From Gaiellasilicea sp963794385 (GTDB taxonomy: Bacteria; Actinomycetota; Thermoleophilia; Gaiellales; Gaiellaceae): 64,000 bases of DNA. The first letter of the stretch is position 1, and each line of letters starts with the position of its first letter. The position numbers were made by a program, and so were the translations under genes. Below, in pieces: positions 57,594 to 64,000 of this stretch. Location of the stretch: the NCBI GenBank assembly GCA_963794385.1, contig CAWCDT010000010.1:248001-312000 (forward strand). Reading direction: 5' to 3'. A model generated the notes under the pieces. That model searched no databases. It saw nothing but the letters and a program-made list of their open reading frames with translations, and was not told where the DNA came from.

Positions 57594-58582
57594 GCAAGCG
57601 TGTCCTTGTCACCGGCGGTGCCGGCTTCATCTCGTCGGCCTTCATCCGCCACCTCTTGGCAAACACCGACCACGAGGTCGTCTCGCTCGACGCGCTGACG
57701 TACGCGGGCAACCTCGAGAACCTGGCCGACGTGATCAGCCACGGGCGGCTCTCGTTCGTGCACGGCGACATCCGCGACGCCGACCTCGTCGCCCGGATCG
57801 TCGACGGCGTCGACGTGATCGTGAACGCGGCCGCCGAGTCGCATGTCGAGAAGTCGATCGAGGAGGGCGCCTCCGAGTTCGTGACCACCAACGTTGAGGG
57901 CACCCAGATCCTGCTCGACGCGATCCGACGGACGCCGGTCGAGAGGTTCATCCTGATCAGCTCGAGCGAGGTCTACGGCACCGCCGAGTACGCCCCGATG
58001 GACGAGGAGCATCCGCTCAACCCACGCTCGCCCTACGCGGCGACGAAGGCGGGCGGTGACCGGCTGGCGTACTCGTACTACGTCACCTATGGGCTGCCGA
58101 TCGTGATCGTCCGTCCGTTCAACAACTACGGCCCGCGCCAGCATCCCGAGAAGGTGATCCCGCGCTTCGTCACCCAGGCGCTCACAGGAGCGCCGCTGAC
58201 CGTCCACGGCGATGGGCACGCAAGCCGGGACTGGCTCTACGTCGACGACGACGCGGAGGCGATCGAGGCGATCATCGAAGCCGACATCGATGCGCTCGCC
58301 GGCGAGGTCGTGAACGTGGCGACCGGCATCGACATCTCGGTGCGCGACGTCGCCGACGCGGTGCTCGCGGCGGTCGGCGTCGAGGTGGAGAAGGCCTTCG
58401 TCGAGGAGCGGCCCGGCCAGGTCGACCGCCACATCGGCTCGACCGACAAGCTCGAGCGGCTCACCGGCTGGCGGGCCCGGACGAGCTTTGAGCGCGGGCT
58501 CGAGCAGACCGTGCGGTGGTACCGCGAGAACGAGGTGTGGTGGCGGGCACTGGCGGCGCGCGCCGGCGTCTCCTCGTCCTAG
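57590..58582 (+). CDS. NAD-dependent nucleotide-sugar epimerase/dehydratase (RmlB-like)
   Basis: The TTG at 57590 overlaps the GT2 stop. The 330 residues carry VLVTGGAGFISSAFIRHLL, ALTYAGNLENLADV, NAAAESHVEKSIEEGASEFVTTNVEGT, YAATKAGGDRLAYSYY and PFNNYGPRQHPEKVIPRF, the RmlB-like layout. The dehydratase Asp-Glu pair (STDEVYG in RmlB) reads SSSEVYG here, so 4,6-dehydration is doubtful and an epimerase or decarboxylase role is more likely. Confidence 0.87.
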   Translation: MSKRVLVTGGAGFISSAFIRHLLANTDHEVVSLDALTYAGNLENLADVISHGRLSFVHGDIRDADLVARIVDGVDVIVNAAAESHVEKSIEEGASEFVTTNVEGTQILLDAIRRTPVERFILISSSEVYGTAEYAPMDEEHPLNPRSPYAATKAGGDRLAYSYYVTYGLPIVIVRPFNNYGPRQHPEKVIPRFVTQALTGAPLTVHGDGHASRDWLYVDDDAEAIEAIIEADIDALAGEVVNVATGIDISVRDVADAVLAAVGVEVEKAFVEERPGQVDRHIGSTDKLERLTGWRARTSFERGLEQTVRWYRENEVWWRALAARAGVSSS

Positions 58583-59712
58583 GAGCGGGGCCCGCCCAGA
58601 TCGGGCTCCTCCGCGCGGCGCGCGAGCGCGGTCTCTTCGTGATCGCGGTCGACCGCAATCCGGCTGCGGCCGGCTTCGCGTACGCGGACAAGCGCGCGGT
58701 CGTCTCGACCGAGGATGAGCCCGGCGTCGACCGGCTCGCCCGCGCCGAGAACGTGGACGGGATCATCTCGCCCGGCTCCGACTGGCCGGTCGCCGTCGCG
58801 GCCCGCGTCGCCGAGCGGATCGGCCTACCGCACCCGATCGATGCGGCTACGGCGGCGCTCGCGACCTCGAAGCAGAAGCAGCGGGAGCGGCTGGCGGAGT
58901 CGGGTGTGCCCCAGCCGCGGATCCTCGAGGAGCCGGCCGCGCCCTGCGTGGTGAAGGCTCCGGACCGCCAGGGCCAGCGTGGACTGACCTTCGTCCGGAC
59001 GGACGCCGAGCTGCCCGCTGCGATCCAAGCCGCGCTCGAGGCCTCCCGGAATGGCTCGTACATCGTCGAGGAGTACATCGACGGCCCCGAGGTGACCGTG
59101 CAGGCGGCGTCCGTCGACGGCGCGTTTCACCCGCTCCTCGTCGCCGACCGGCTGACCGCCGAGCCGCCCGCCTTCGGCGTCGCCCTCGCGCACGCGTGGC
59201 CTTGTGTTTCTGAAACACAAGCTCCCATCGAGGCTGCGCGAGCCGCGGCCGAGGCGCTCGGGATCCGCAACGGGCCGACCTACACGCAGATCAGAGTCGG
59301 AGAGGACGGATGCCGCGTGGTTGAGCTGGCTGCGCGCCTGGGAGGGGGCCACGACGCCGAGCTCTGCGAGGCGGCAACCGGAGTTCGGCTGAACGACGTG
59401 GCGCTCGATTTCGCCCTGGGCGAGAGACCTTGTGTTTCAGAAACACAAGGCTCCTCCTCGGCGGGCGGGGCCTGCGTGCTCTTTCTCGTCGCGCCGGAGG
59501 GGGAGCTGCGGGCGGTCGAGGGGCGGGAGGAAGCGCACGCCGTCGACGGCGTTCTCGACGTCCGCATCTACCGGGAGCCGGGCTTTCGCTTCGGGCCGCT
59601 TCGCCACGGCGCCGACCGTGCCGGAGCCGTGATCGCGGTCGGCGACGACCGCGACGACGCCCTCGATCGTGCTCGCCGTGCGGCCGGCGCAATACGCTTC
59701 CTCGTCGCATGA
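58540..59712 (+). CDS. ATP-grasp ligase-like protein carrying two in-frame palindromes
   Basis: It starts at GTG 58540 or 58537, overlapping the upstream gene by about 43 bases; 390 residues. RRRLLVLGAGPAQIGLLRAARERGLFVIAVDRNPAAAG is a PylC/PurK-like N-domain. ATP-grasp motifs are CVVKAPDRQGQRGLTFV, SYIVEEYIDGPEVTVQAA, GPTYTQIRVGEDGCRVVELAARLGGGHDAEL. Two short palindromes (59201-59221 and 59428-59450) lie in the gene and both translate as PCVSETQ. A predicted carboxylate-amine ligase in a glycan operon; substrate unknown. Confidence 0.82.
   Translation: MAGTGGARRRLLVLGAGPAQIGLLRAARERGLFVIAVDRNPAAAGFAYADKRAVVSTEDEPGVDRLARAENVDGIISPGSDWPVAVAARVAERIGLPHPIDAATAALATSKQKQRERLAESGVPQPRILEEPAAPCVVKAPDRQGQRGLTFVRTDAELPAAIQAALEASRNGSYIVEEYIDGPEVTVQAASVDGAFHPLLVADRLTAEPPAFGVALAHAWPCVSETQAPIEAARAAAEALGIRNGPTYTQIRVGEDGCRVVELAARLGGGHDAELCEAATGVRLNDVALDFALGERPCVSETQGSSSAGGACVLFLVAPEGELRAVEGREEAHAVDGVLDVRIYREPGFRFGPLRHGADRAGAVIAVGDDRDDALDRARRAAGAIRFLVA
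59201..59221. repeat. Perfect 21-base palindrome inside the ATP-grasp gene, copy 1
   Basis: CTTGTGTTTC, one central T, then GAAACACAAG. Preceded by CC-like context (GGC C). It translates in frame as PCVSETQ. The arms are AT-rich against about 70% GC around. Confidence 0.85.
59428..59450. repeat. Perfect 23-base palindrome inside the ATP-grasp gene, copy 2
   Basis: CCTTGTGTTTC, one central A, then GAAACACAAGG. Same arms as copy 1 and the same reading phase, so it again encodes PCVSETQ. Confidence 0.85.
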
Positions 59713-60824
59713 CACGAGAGACGCAGCTCGGATTCCAGCCCCCCTCGCTCGGCGAGGAGGAGATCGCGGCGGTCGCGGAGACGCTCCGCTCCGGCTGGCT
59801 CACGACCGGGCCTCGCGCGGCGCTGCTGGAGGAGCGGATGGCGTCCTACCTCGAGGCGGAGCACGTGCTTGCGGTCGCGTCCGGGACGGCGGCGCTGCAC
59901 CTCGCCCTCGTCGCGCTCGGGGTCGGGCCCGGTGACGAGGTGATCACGTCGCCGATCACGTGGCCCGCGACCGCGAACGTGATCGTGCACACGGGGGCGA
60001 CGCCGGTGTTCGTCGACGTGCGCGAAAGCGATCTCAACATCGATCCGATGCTGATCGGGGCGGCGGTGACCGAGCGGACGAAGGCGATCATGCCCGTCCA
60101 CCTGGCGGGCCAGCCGTGCGACCTGGATCCGATCTGGGCGCTCGGGCTGCCCGTGATCGAAGACGCCGCGCACGCCGCCGAAAGCGAGTACCGCGGCCGC
60201 AAGCTCGGCGGGCTCTCCGACGCGACCTGCTTCTCCCTCTACGCAACCAAGAACATCGCTGCGGGCGAGGGCGGCCTCGTCGCGACGAACCGCGGCGACG
60301 TCGCGGACGCGATTCGCGACCTGCGGCTGATGCGCCGCGGCGACGGCTCGCGCTACGACATCACCGTCCCCGGCTACAAGGCGAACCTCTCCGACGTGCT
60401 CGCCGCGATCGCGCTCGTCCAGCTCGACAAGCTCCCCGAGCACACCGCCGCGCGAGAGCGGCAGTTCGCCCTCTACGACGAAGGGACCGCCGCCATTGAC
60501 GGGCTCGAGCCGCTCGCGCGCGACCCGCGCGACAAGCACGCGCTCCATCTCTACGTCGTCCGGGTCGACGCCGACCGCTTCGGCCTGACGCGCGACGAGC
60601 TCCAACGCGCGCTCGGCGCGGAGCGCATCTCCACCTCGATCCACTTCCTGCCCGTCCACACGCTCACCTGGTACCGCGAGCGCTTCCCGGAGCAGCCCTC
60701 GCTGCCGGTGGCCGAGCAGGCCGGCGACGAGATCCTCTCGCTGCCGCTCTCGCCCGCCCACTCGGACGAGGACATCACGGACGTGCTCGACGCGCTCCGT
60801 CTGATTCACGAGCGCGCCGCATGA
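59709..60824 (+). CDS. DegT/DnrJ/EryC1 aminotransferase, second
   Basis: The ATG at 59709 overlaps the ATP-grasp stop (ATGA). The 371 residues read QLGFQPPSLGEEEIAAVAETLRSGWLTTGPRAALLEE, VASGTAALHLALVALGVGPGDEVITSPITWPATANVI, VIEDAAHAAESEYRG and the PLP Lys in SLYATKNIAAGEGG. Sugar aminotransferase of the PseC/ArnB/WbpE-like group. It probably aminates the product of the RmlB-like enzyme two genes upstream. Confidence 0.88.
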   Translation: MTRETQLGFQPPSLGEEEIAAVAETLRSGWLTTGPRAALLEERMASYLEAEHVLAVASGTAALHLALVALGVGPGDEVITSPITWPATANVIVHTGATPVFVDVRESDLNIDPMLIGAAVTERTKAIMPVHLAGQPCDLDPIWALGLPVIEDAAHAAESEYRGRKLGGLSDATCFSLYATKNIAAGEGGLVATNRGDVADAIRDLRLMRRGDGSRYDITVPGYKANLSDVLAAIALVQLDKLPEHTAARERQFALYDEGTAAIDGLEPLARDPRDKHALHLYVVRVDADRFGLTRDELQRALGAERISTSIHFLPVHTLTWYRERFPEQPSLPVAEQAGDEILSLPLSPAHSDEDITDVLDALRLIHERAA

Positions 60825-61786
60825 ACCGTCCCTTCCGCGTCGTCGCGACCCTGGTCCTCACCGGCCTGGCCGTCGCCTATCTCGTCTGGAAGGTCAACCT
60901 AGACGAGACAATCGAGGTGCTCAGGAACACGGACCTCTGGTGGTTCGGGCTCGCGGTCCTGATCATGACCGTCACGGCGATGCCGATGGCCCTGCGCTGG
61001 AAGTGGCTGCTCGCGGCGCGCGGAATGCTGGACTCGTTCTGGTGGCTGACCCGCGCCTACTTCGTCTCCTACACGGCCAGCCAGATCCTGCCGACCGCGA
61101 TCGGCGGCGACGCCGTCCGGGTCCTCGAGACCTCCCGGCGGCATCCTGGCCGGGTGGCCGACGTGACCGCGATCGTGCTGCTCGAGCGCGGGCTGGGCGG
61201 CGCCGCCACCGTCCTGCTCGGCGCGATCGGCTTCCTGCTCGCGATCGGGCGCTACGACACGGGCGCGTACATCTGGCTCGAGCTGATGTTCGTCGTCGGG
61301 ACGATCCTGCTCGCCGTGCTCTTCTTCTCCCGGAGGGTGCGGCCGCTGCTCTCCCGCTCGGCGCCCCTGCTCGCACGGTTGAAGCTCGAGCGGCCGCTGC
61401 GCTCCTTCTACGAGGGCGTCCATGCCTTCCGCAACCACGGCCGCCTGCTCGCGGCCGCGTTCACGCTCACGTTCACGCTCCAGGCGATCCGGATCCTCTC
61501 GATCTGGGCCTGCTGCAAGGCGGTCGGGATCGACTTCTCGCCGCTCCTCTACTACGTGATGGGGCCGCTGTTCTTCCTCGTCCTGCTCGTCCCGTTCACG
61601 CTCAACGGCTTCGCGGTGCGCGAGGCGTTCTTCGTCAGCTTCCTCGGCCAGCTCGGGGTCAGCGCGGACGCAGCCTTCGCCGCCGGCTTCCTCTTCTTCC
61701 TCGTCACGGTCGCGATGGCGCTGCCGGGCGGTGTGATCCTGCTCTGGGAGGGGCTCCGGAGACGGCCGGACCCGACGCATGCCTGA
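60821..61786 (+). CDS. Lysylphosphatidylglycerol-synthase-like membrane flippase (UPF0104/AglD-type)
   Basis: The ATG at 60821 overlaps the previous TGA. The 321 residues have eight or nine helices with the family pattern LVLTGLAVAYLVWKVNLDE, LRWKWLLAARG, SYTASQILPTAIGGDAVRVLETSRR, ERGLGG and the PFTLNGFAVREAFF loop. These domains translocate lipids or lipid-linked sugars. There is no soluble LPG-synthase domain, so it acts as a flippase or accessory in the glycan pathway. Confidence 0.83.
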   Translation: MNRPFRVVATLVLTGLAVAYLVWKVNLDETIEVLRNTDLWWFGLAVLIMTVTAMPMALRWKWLLAARGMLDSFWWLTRAYFVSYTASQILPTAIGGDAVRVLETSRRHPGRVADVTAIVLLERGLGGAATVLLGAIGFLLAIGRYDTGAYIWLELMFVVGTILLAVLFFSRRVRPLLSRSAPLLARLKLERPLRSFYEGVHAFRNHGRLLAAAFTLTFTLQAIRILSIWACCKAVGIDFSPLLYYVMGPLFFLVLLVPFTLNGFAVREAFFVSFLGQLGVSADAAFAAGFLFFLVTVAMALPGGVILLWEGLRRRPDPTHA

Positions 61787-62663
61787 CGCGTCGGCCGTCG
61801 TCGTCACCCACAACGCGCTGCCCTGGATCGAGCAGTGCCTCGAGAGCGTGCGCGGCGAGGAGGTCGTCGTCGTCGACAACGGCTCGACGGACGGGACGGT
61901 CGCCCTCGTGCGCGAGCGCTTCCCGGAGGCGCAGCTCGTCGAGCAGGGGAACCTCGGGCTCGCCGCGGGCTGGAACGCGGGCATGGCCGCGGCGTCGGGG
62001 CGCTACTTCCTGATCCTGAACGCGGATGCGTGGCTGACCGACGGCTCGCTCGAACGGCTCGTCGCATTCGCCGACGCGCGGCCGGATGCAGCGGTCGTAG
62101 GGCCGAGGCTGCTCAACACGGACGGGACGCTGCAGCGCTCCGTGCGCGGCTTCCCGACCCTCTGGCGGCTCGCGACCGAGTACCTCTTCCTGCGCAAGCT
62201 CGCGCCCCGCTCGGAGGCCCTGAACGCGTTCTACGCCGGTGGGTTCGACCACGACCAGGTGCGTGACGTCGAGGTGGTGATGGGGGCCTGCATGCTCGTT
62301 CGCCGCGAAGCGGTCGAGCAGGTCGGGCCGCTCGACGAGGCGTTCTTCCTCTTCAGCGAGGAAACCGATTGGTGCTGGCGCTTCCGGCAGGGCGGCTGGA
62401 AGGTCGTGTTCTTCCCCGGCGCGGAGTGCGTGCACGTCGGCGGCGCCTCGCACGGCGGCCGCCTGTTCCGGGAGAACGTGCGCGGCCACCTCCGCTTCCT
62501 CGCCAAGCATCGTGGGATGCCCTACGCCGAGCGGGCACGTCGGCTGCTCGGCTTCTCGCTGCGCCTGCGCACGCTGCTCTTCCGGGGCGAACGCGGGGAG
62601 ATGTATCGCGAGACCGCGAACTGGCTGTCCTCGGGACGGGTGCCGGAGCTGCTCGAGCGATGA
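61779..62663 (+). CDS. Rhamnosyltransferase-like GT2 protein
   Basis: A 294-residue protein whose ATG at 61779 overlaps the flippase-like gene by eight bases. AVVVTHNALPWIEQCLESV, VVVVDNGSTDGTVALVRERFPEA, NLGLAAGWNAGMAAASGRYFLILNADAWL and VVMGACMLVRREAVEQVGPLDEAFFLFSEETDWCWRFRQGGW are the WbbL-type rhamnosyltransferase signature. A soluble, membrane-associated enzyme that adds a sugar to a lipid-linked chain. Confidence 0.88.
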   Translation: MPDASAVVVTHNALPWIEQCLESVRGEEVVVVDNGSTDGTVALVRERFPEAQLVEQGNLGLAAGWNAGMAAASGRYFLILNADAWLTDGSLERLVAFADARPDAAVVGPRLLNTDGTLQRSVRGFPTLWRLATEYLFLRKLAPRSEALNAFYAGGFDHDQVRDVEVVMGACMLVRREAVEQVGPLDEAFFLFSEETDWCWRFRQGGWKVVFFPGAECVHVGGASHGGRLFRENVRGHLRFLAKHRGMPYAERARRLLGFSLRLRTLLFRGERGEMYRETANWLSSGRVPELLER

Positions 62664-64000
62664 CCTTGCTGCGGCTCGCCTTGGCGACCGGGGTCCTGTT
62701 CCTCCCCGGCGCAATCGTCGCCCGGGCGTTCGGCCCACGGGGCATGTCGGCCACCCTCGCGTGGTCACTGGTGCTCATCGCCGGCGCGCTGGCCGTCACC
62801 TTCGTCGCAGGCAACTCGCTGACGCTGGCGCTCGTCGTGCTGCTCGCCGCGGGGCTCGTGGCGCTGCCGTTCGCGCGCCGGGCACCCCGGTCAGAGCTAG
62901 TGCAGGGCCGGTGGTGGGTGTTCTGCGCGGGCGTGGTGCTGGGCGTCCTGCTCTGGTTCGTGGCAGGTGAGATCGGCGGCGACGGCCTCTTCCATCTCGC
63001 CCGTGTGCGCAAGCTGGACGCGTTCGACCCGCTCTCGCTCGACGCCGTCAACGAGTTCGCGGACGGTGGCCTGCATCCCGGTTACGCCTTCCCGCTCTGG
63101 CACGGGTTCCTCGCGCTCGTCGCCCGCGTCTCCTTTCTCGACCCCTCCGTGGTCGTGCTGCATGAAGCCTCGGTGCTCGCACCGGTAGCGCTGCTCGTCG
63201 CCTACGAGGCCGGCTACGCGCTCTTCAGGCGAGTCGGGCCGGCCGTCGCGGTCGTGTGCGCCGCGGTCGGTGTCACCGCGCTCGCACCGAGGCACGGCGG
63301 CGCGTACACGGCACTTGCCCTGCCCGCGACGGCCTCGCGACAGCTGCTGGTGCCGGCTGCGATCGCGCTCGCCCTCACGTACGTCGTGCGGCCCACGCGT
63401 GGTGTCCTGGCTTCCGCCGCGGCGGCGGGGTTCGTACTCGCGGTCGTGCACCCGACCTACGCGGTCTTCGTCTGGGTGCCGTTCGCAGGCTTCCTCCTCG
63501 TCCGGTCGCTGATCGCGCGCGGCGAGGCGAAGCGGATCGCCGTTGCTCTCGCCGCGCTCGTCGTGCCGGCGGCGGGGTTTCTCGCCTGGCTGCTGCCGGT
63601 CGTGCGCGATACCGCCTCGCACGCTCCGGCGCAGAACGAGCTGGCGCGCGCCCTCATCCAGTACGCGGGACAGATCGACGTCGTCGCGGCGAACATCTAC
63701 CGGCTCGCGCCCGAGGTCTTCGGCCGTGCCGGCGCGATCGCCGTCGCCGCGCTCCTGTTCGTCCCGCTCGCCGGGCTCGCGCTGCGGAGCCGCTGGGCGG
63801 CGTACGCGCTCGGCGGCTTCCTCGCCGTCGCCGCGGTGGTCCTCGTGCCGCCGCTCTTCGTCGCGCTCTCCGACCTCACCTCGATTTCGCAATCCCGCCG
63901 CGCCGCCGGCTTCTGGCCGCTCGCCTTCGCGTTCGCGGGCGGCTTCGTCGTGCTTGCAGCGGTGCTCCGCGCGTACGTTCTGCCCGTTGCGGTCGGGGCC
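62660..64000 (+). CDS. Large integral membrane protein, GT-C-like, runs off the window
   Basis: The ATG at 62660 overlaps the GT2 stop (ATGA). It reads open for 447 codons to the window end. The N-terminus has four helices (LRLALATGVLFLPGAIVARAFG, TLAWSLVLIAGALAVTFVAG, LTLALVVLLAAGLVALPF, WWVFCAGVVLGVLLWFVAG). An external loop with GEIGGDGLFHLARVRKLDAFDPLSL follows, then HPGYAFPLWHGFLALVAR and further helices. The loop Asp and His residues and helix layout recall GT-C glycosyltransferases that use polyprenyl-phosphate sugars. Family not certain. It would work with the GtrB-like enzyme at 56682. Confidence 0.7.
   Translation, partial: MTLLRLALATGVLFLPGAIVARAFGPRGMSATLAWSLVLIAGALAVTFVAGNSLTLALVVLLAAGLVALPFARRAPRSELVQGRWWVFCAGVVLGVLLWFVAGEIGGDGLFHLARVRKLDAFDPLSLDAVNEFADGGLHPGYAFPLWHGFLALVARVSFLDPSVVVLHEASVLAPVALLVAYEAGYALFRRVGPAVAVVCAAVGVTALAPRHGGAYTALALPATASRQLLVPAAIALALTYVVRPTRGVLASAAAAGFVLAVVHPTYAVFVWVPFAGFLLVRSLIARGEAKRIAVALAALVVPAAGFLAWLLPVVRDTASHAPAQNELARALIQYAGQIDVVAANIYRLAPEVFGRAGAIAVAALLFVPLAGLALRSRWAAYALGGFLAVAAVVLVPPLFVALSDLTSISQSRRAAGFWPLAFAFAGGFVVLAAVLRAYVLPVAVGA

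Noticed and set aside
55931..58582. An 883-codon reading ending in the RmlB-like enzyme
   Set aside because: The first 553 codons are shadow of genes on both strands. The enzyme begins at TTG 57590, where the NAD motif starts.
59430..59715. Separate small genes starting at or in the palindromes (LVFLKHK frames)
   Set aside because: They are out-of-frame readings inside the conserved ATP-grasp gene with no ribosome site and no family pattern.
1..64000. tRNA, rRNA, integrase or attachment sites
   Set aside because: I found no cloverleaf-like GGTTCGAATCC signatures, rRNA motifs or recombinase genes. A covariance-model scan would be needed to exclude a degenerate tRNA.

Overview
The window is a 64 kb piece of a high-GC bacterial chromosome. 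Dense short-spaced operons with GTGA/ATGA stop-start overlaps, many GTG and TTG starts, and many transcription units that seem to begin at the start codon (a TANNNT-like -10 six to nine bases upstream, no Shine-Dalgarno) suggest an actinobacterium. The gene families (DUF11 and collagen-like surface proteins, SSI-type inhibitor, AlkZ-like HTH_42, DUF4395, DHA2 exporter, cys genes) would fit a Thermoleophilia/Gaiellales-type soil lineage, but that placement is inference. I see no rRNA, tRNA, CRISPR, integrase or transposase.

Layout. 0-4.2 kb: envelope genes (partial L,D-transpeptidase, a badly frameshifted beta-helix/DUF11 surface protein, a collagen-like secreted protein). 4.2-6.9 kb: small winged-helix protein, AlkZ-like protein, carbonic anhydrase, IclR regulator. 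6.9-23.2 kb: a catabolic island with a U32-like protein, a complete oligopeptide-type ABC importer, creatininase-like, enolase-superfamily, an unassigned 366-residue protein, three amidohydrolases, an AAC(3)-fold protein, an oxidoreductase, a LacI regulator and two anion exporters. 23.2-25.4 kb: cupin, YjbR-like protein, S33 aminopeptidase, small ABM-like protein. 25.4-29.9 kb: sulfate assimilation (cysH-cysD-cysN, divergent sulfate-binding lipoprotein, DUF4395). 30-33.9 kb: FlgD-Ig protein, O-antigen ligase-like protein, PIG-L deacetylase. 33.9-40.7 kb: a metal-homeostasis operon (multicopper oxidase, ZIP transporter, Zn/Mn ABC importer) with a DtxR/MntR-like palindrome centred on its first start codon. 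40.7-49.4 kb: trypsin-like protease, methyltransferase, flippase, glycosyltransferase, AraC regulator, VOC protein, an ATP-grasp/NodB/ATP-grasp module and an SSI lipoprotein. 49.4-64 kb: surface-glycan genes (epimerases, two DegT aminotransferases, third ATP-grasp, three glycosyltransferase-type genes, a LPG-synthase-like flippase) interrupted by a TetR-DHA2 exporter pair, two DUF402 paralogues and UbiA.

Two features cut across the regions. First, about a dozen frame breaks occur in otherwise well-conserved genes, and nearly all are one extra base, often in a GGG/CCC run. This looks more like unpolished long-read sequence than biology, but it has to be tested. Second, short perfect palindromes (21-23 bases, one central base) that are AT-rich against their surroundings lie inside coding sequences, including two copies in the same reading phase of one ATP-grasp gene. 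These resemble a tiny dispersed element that inserts into proteins.
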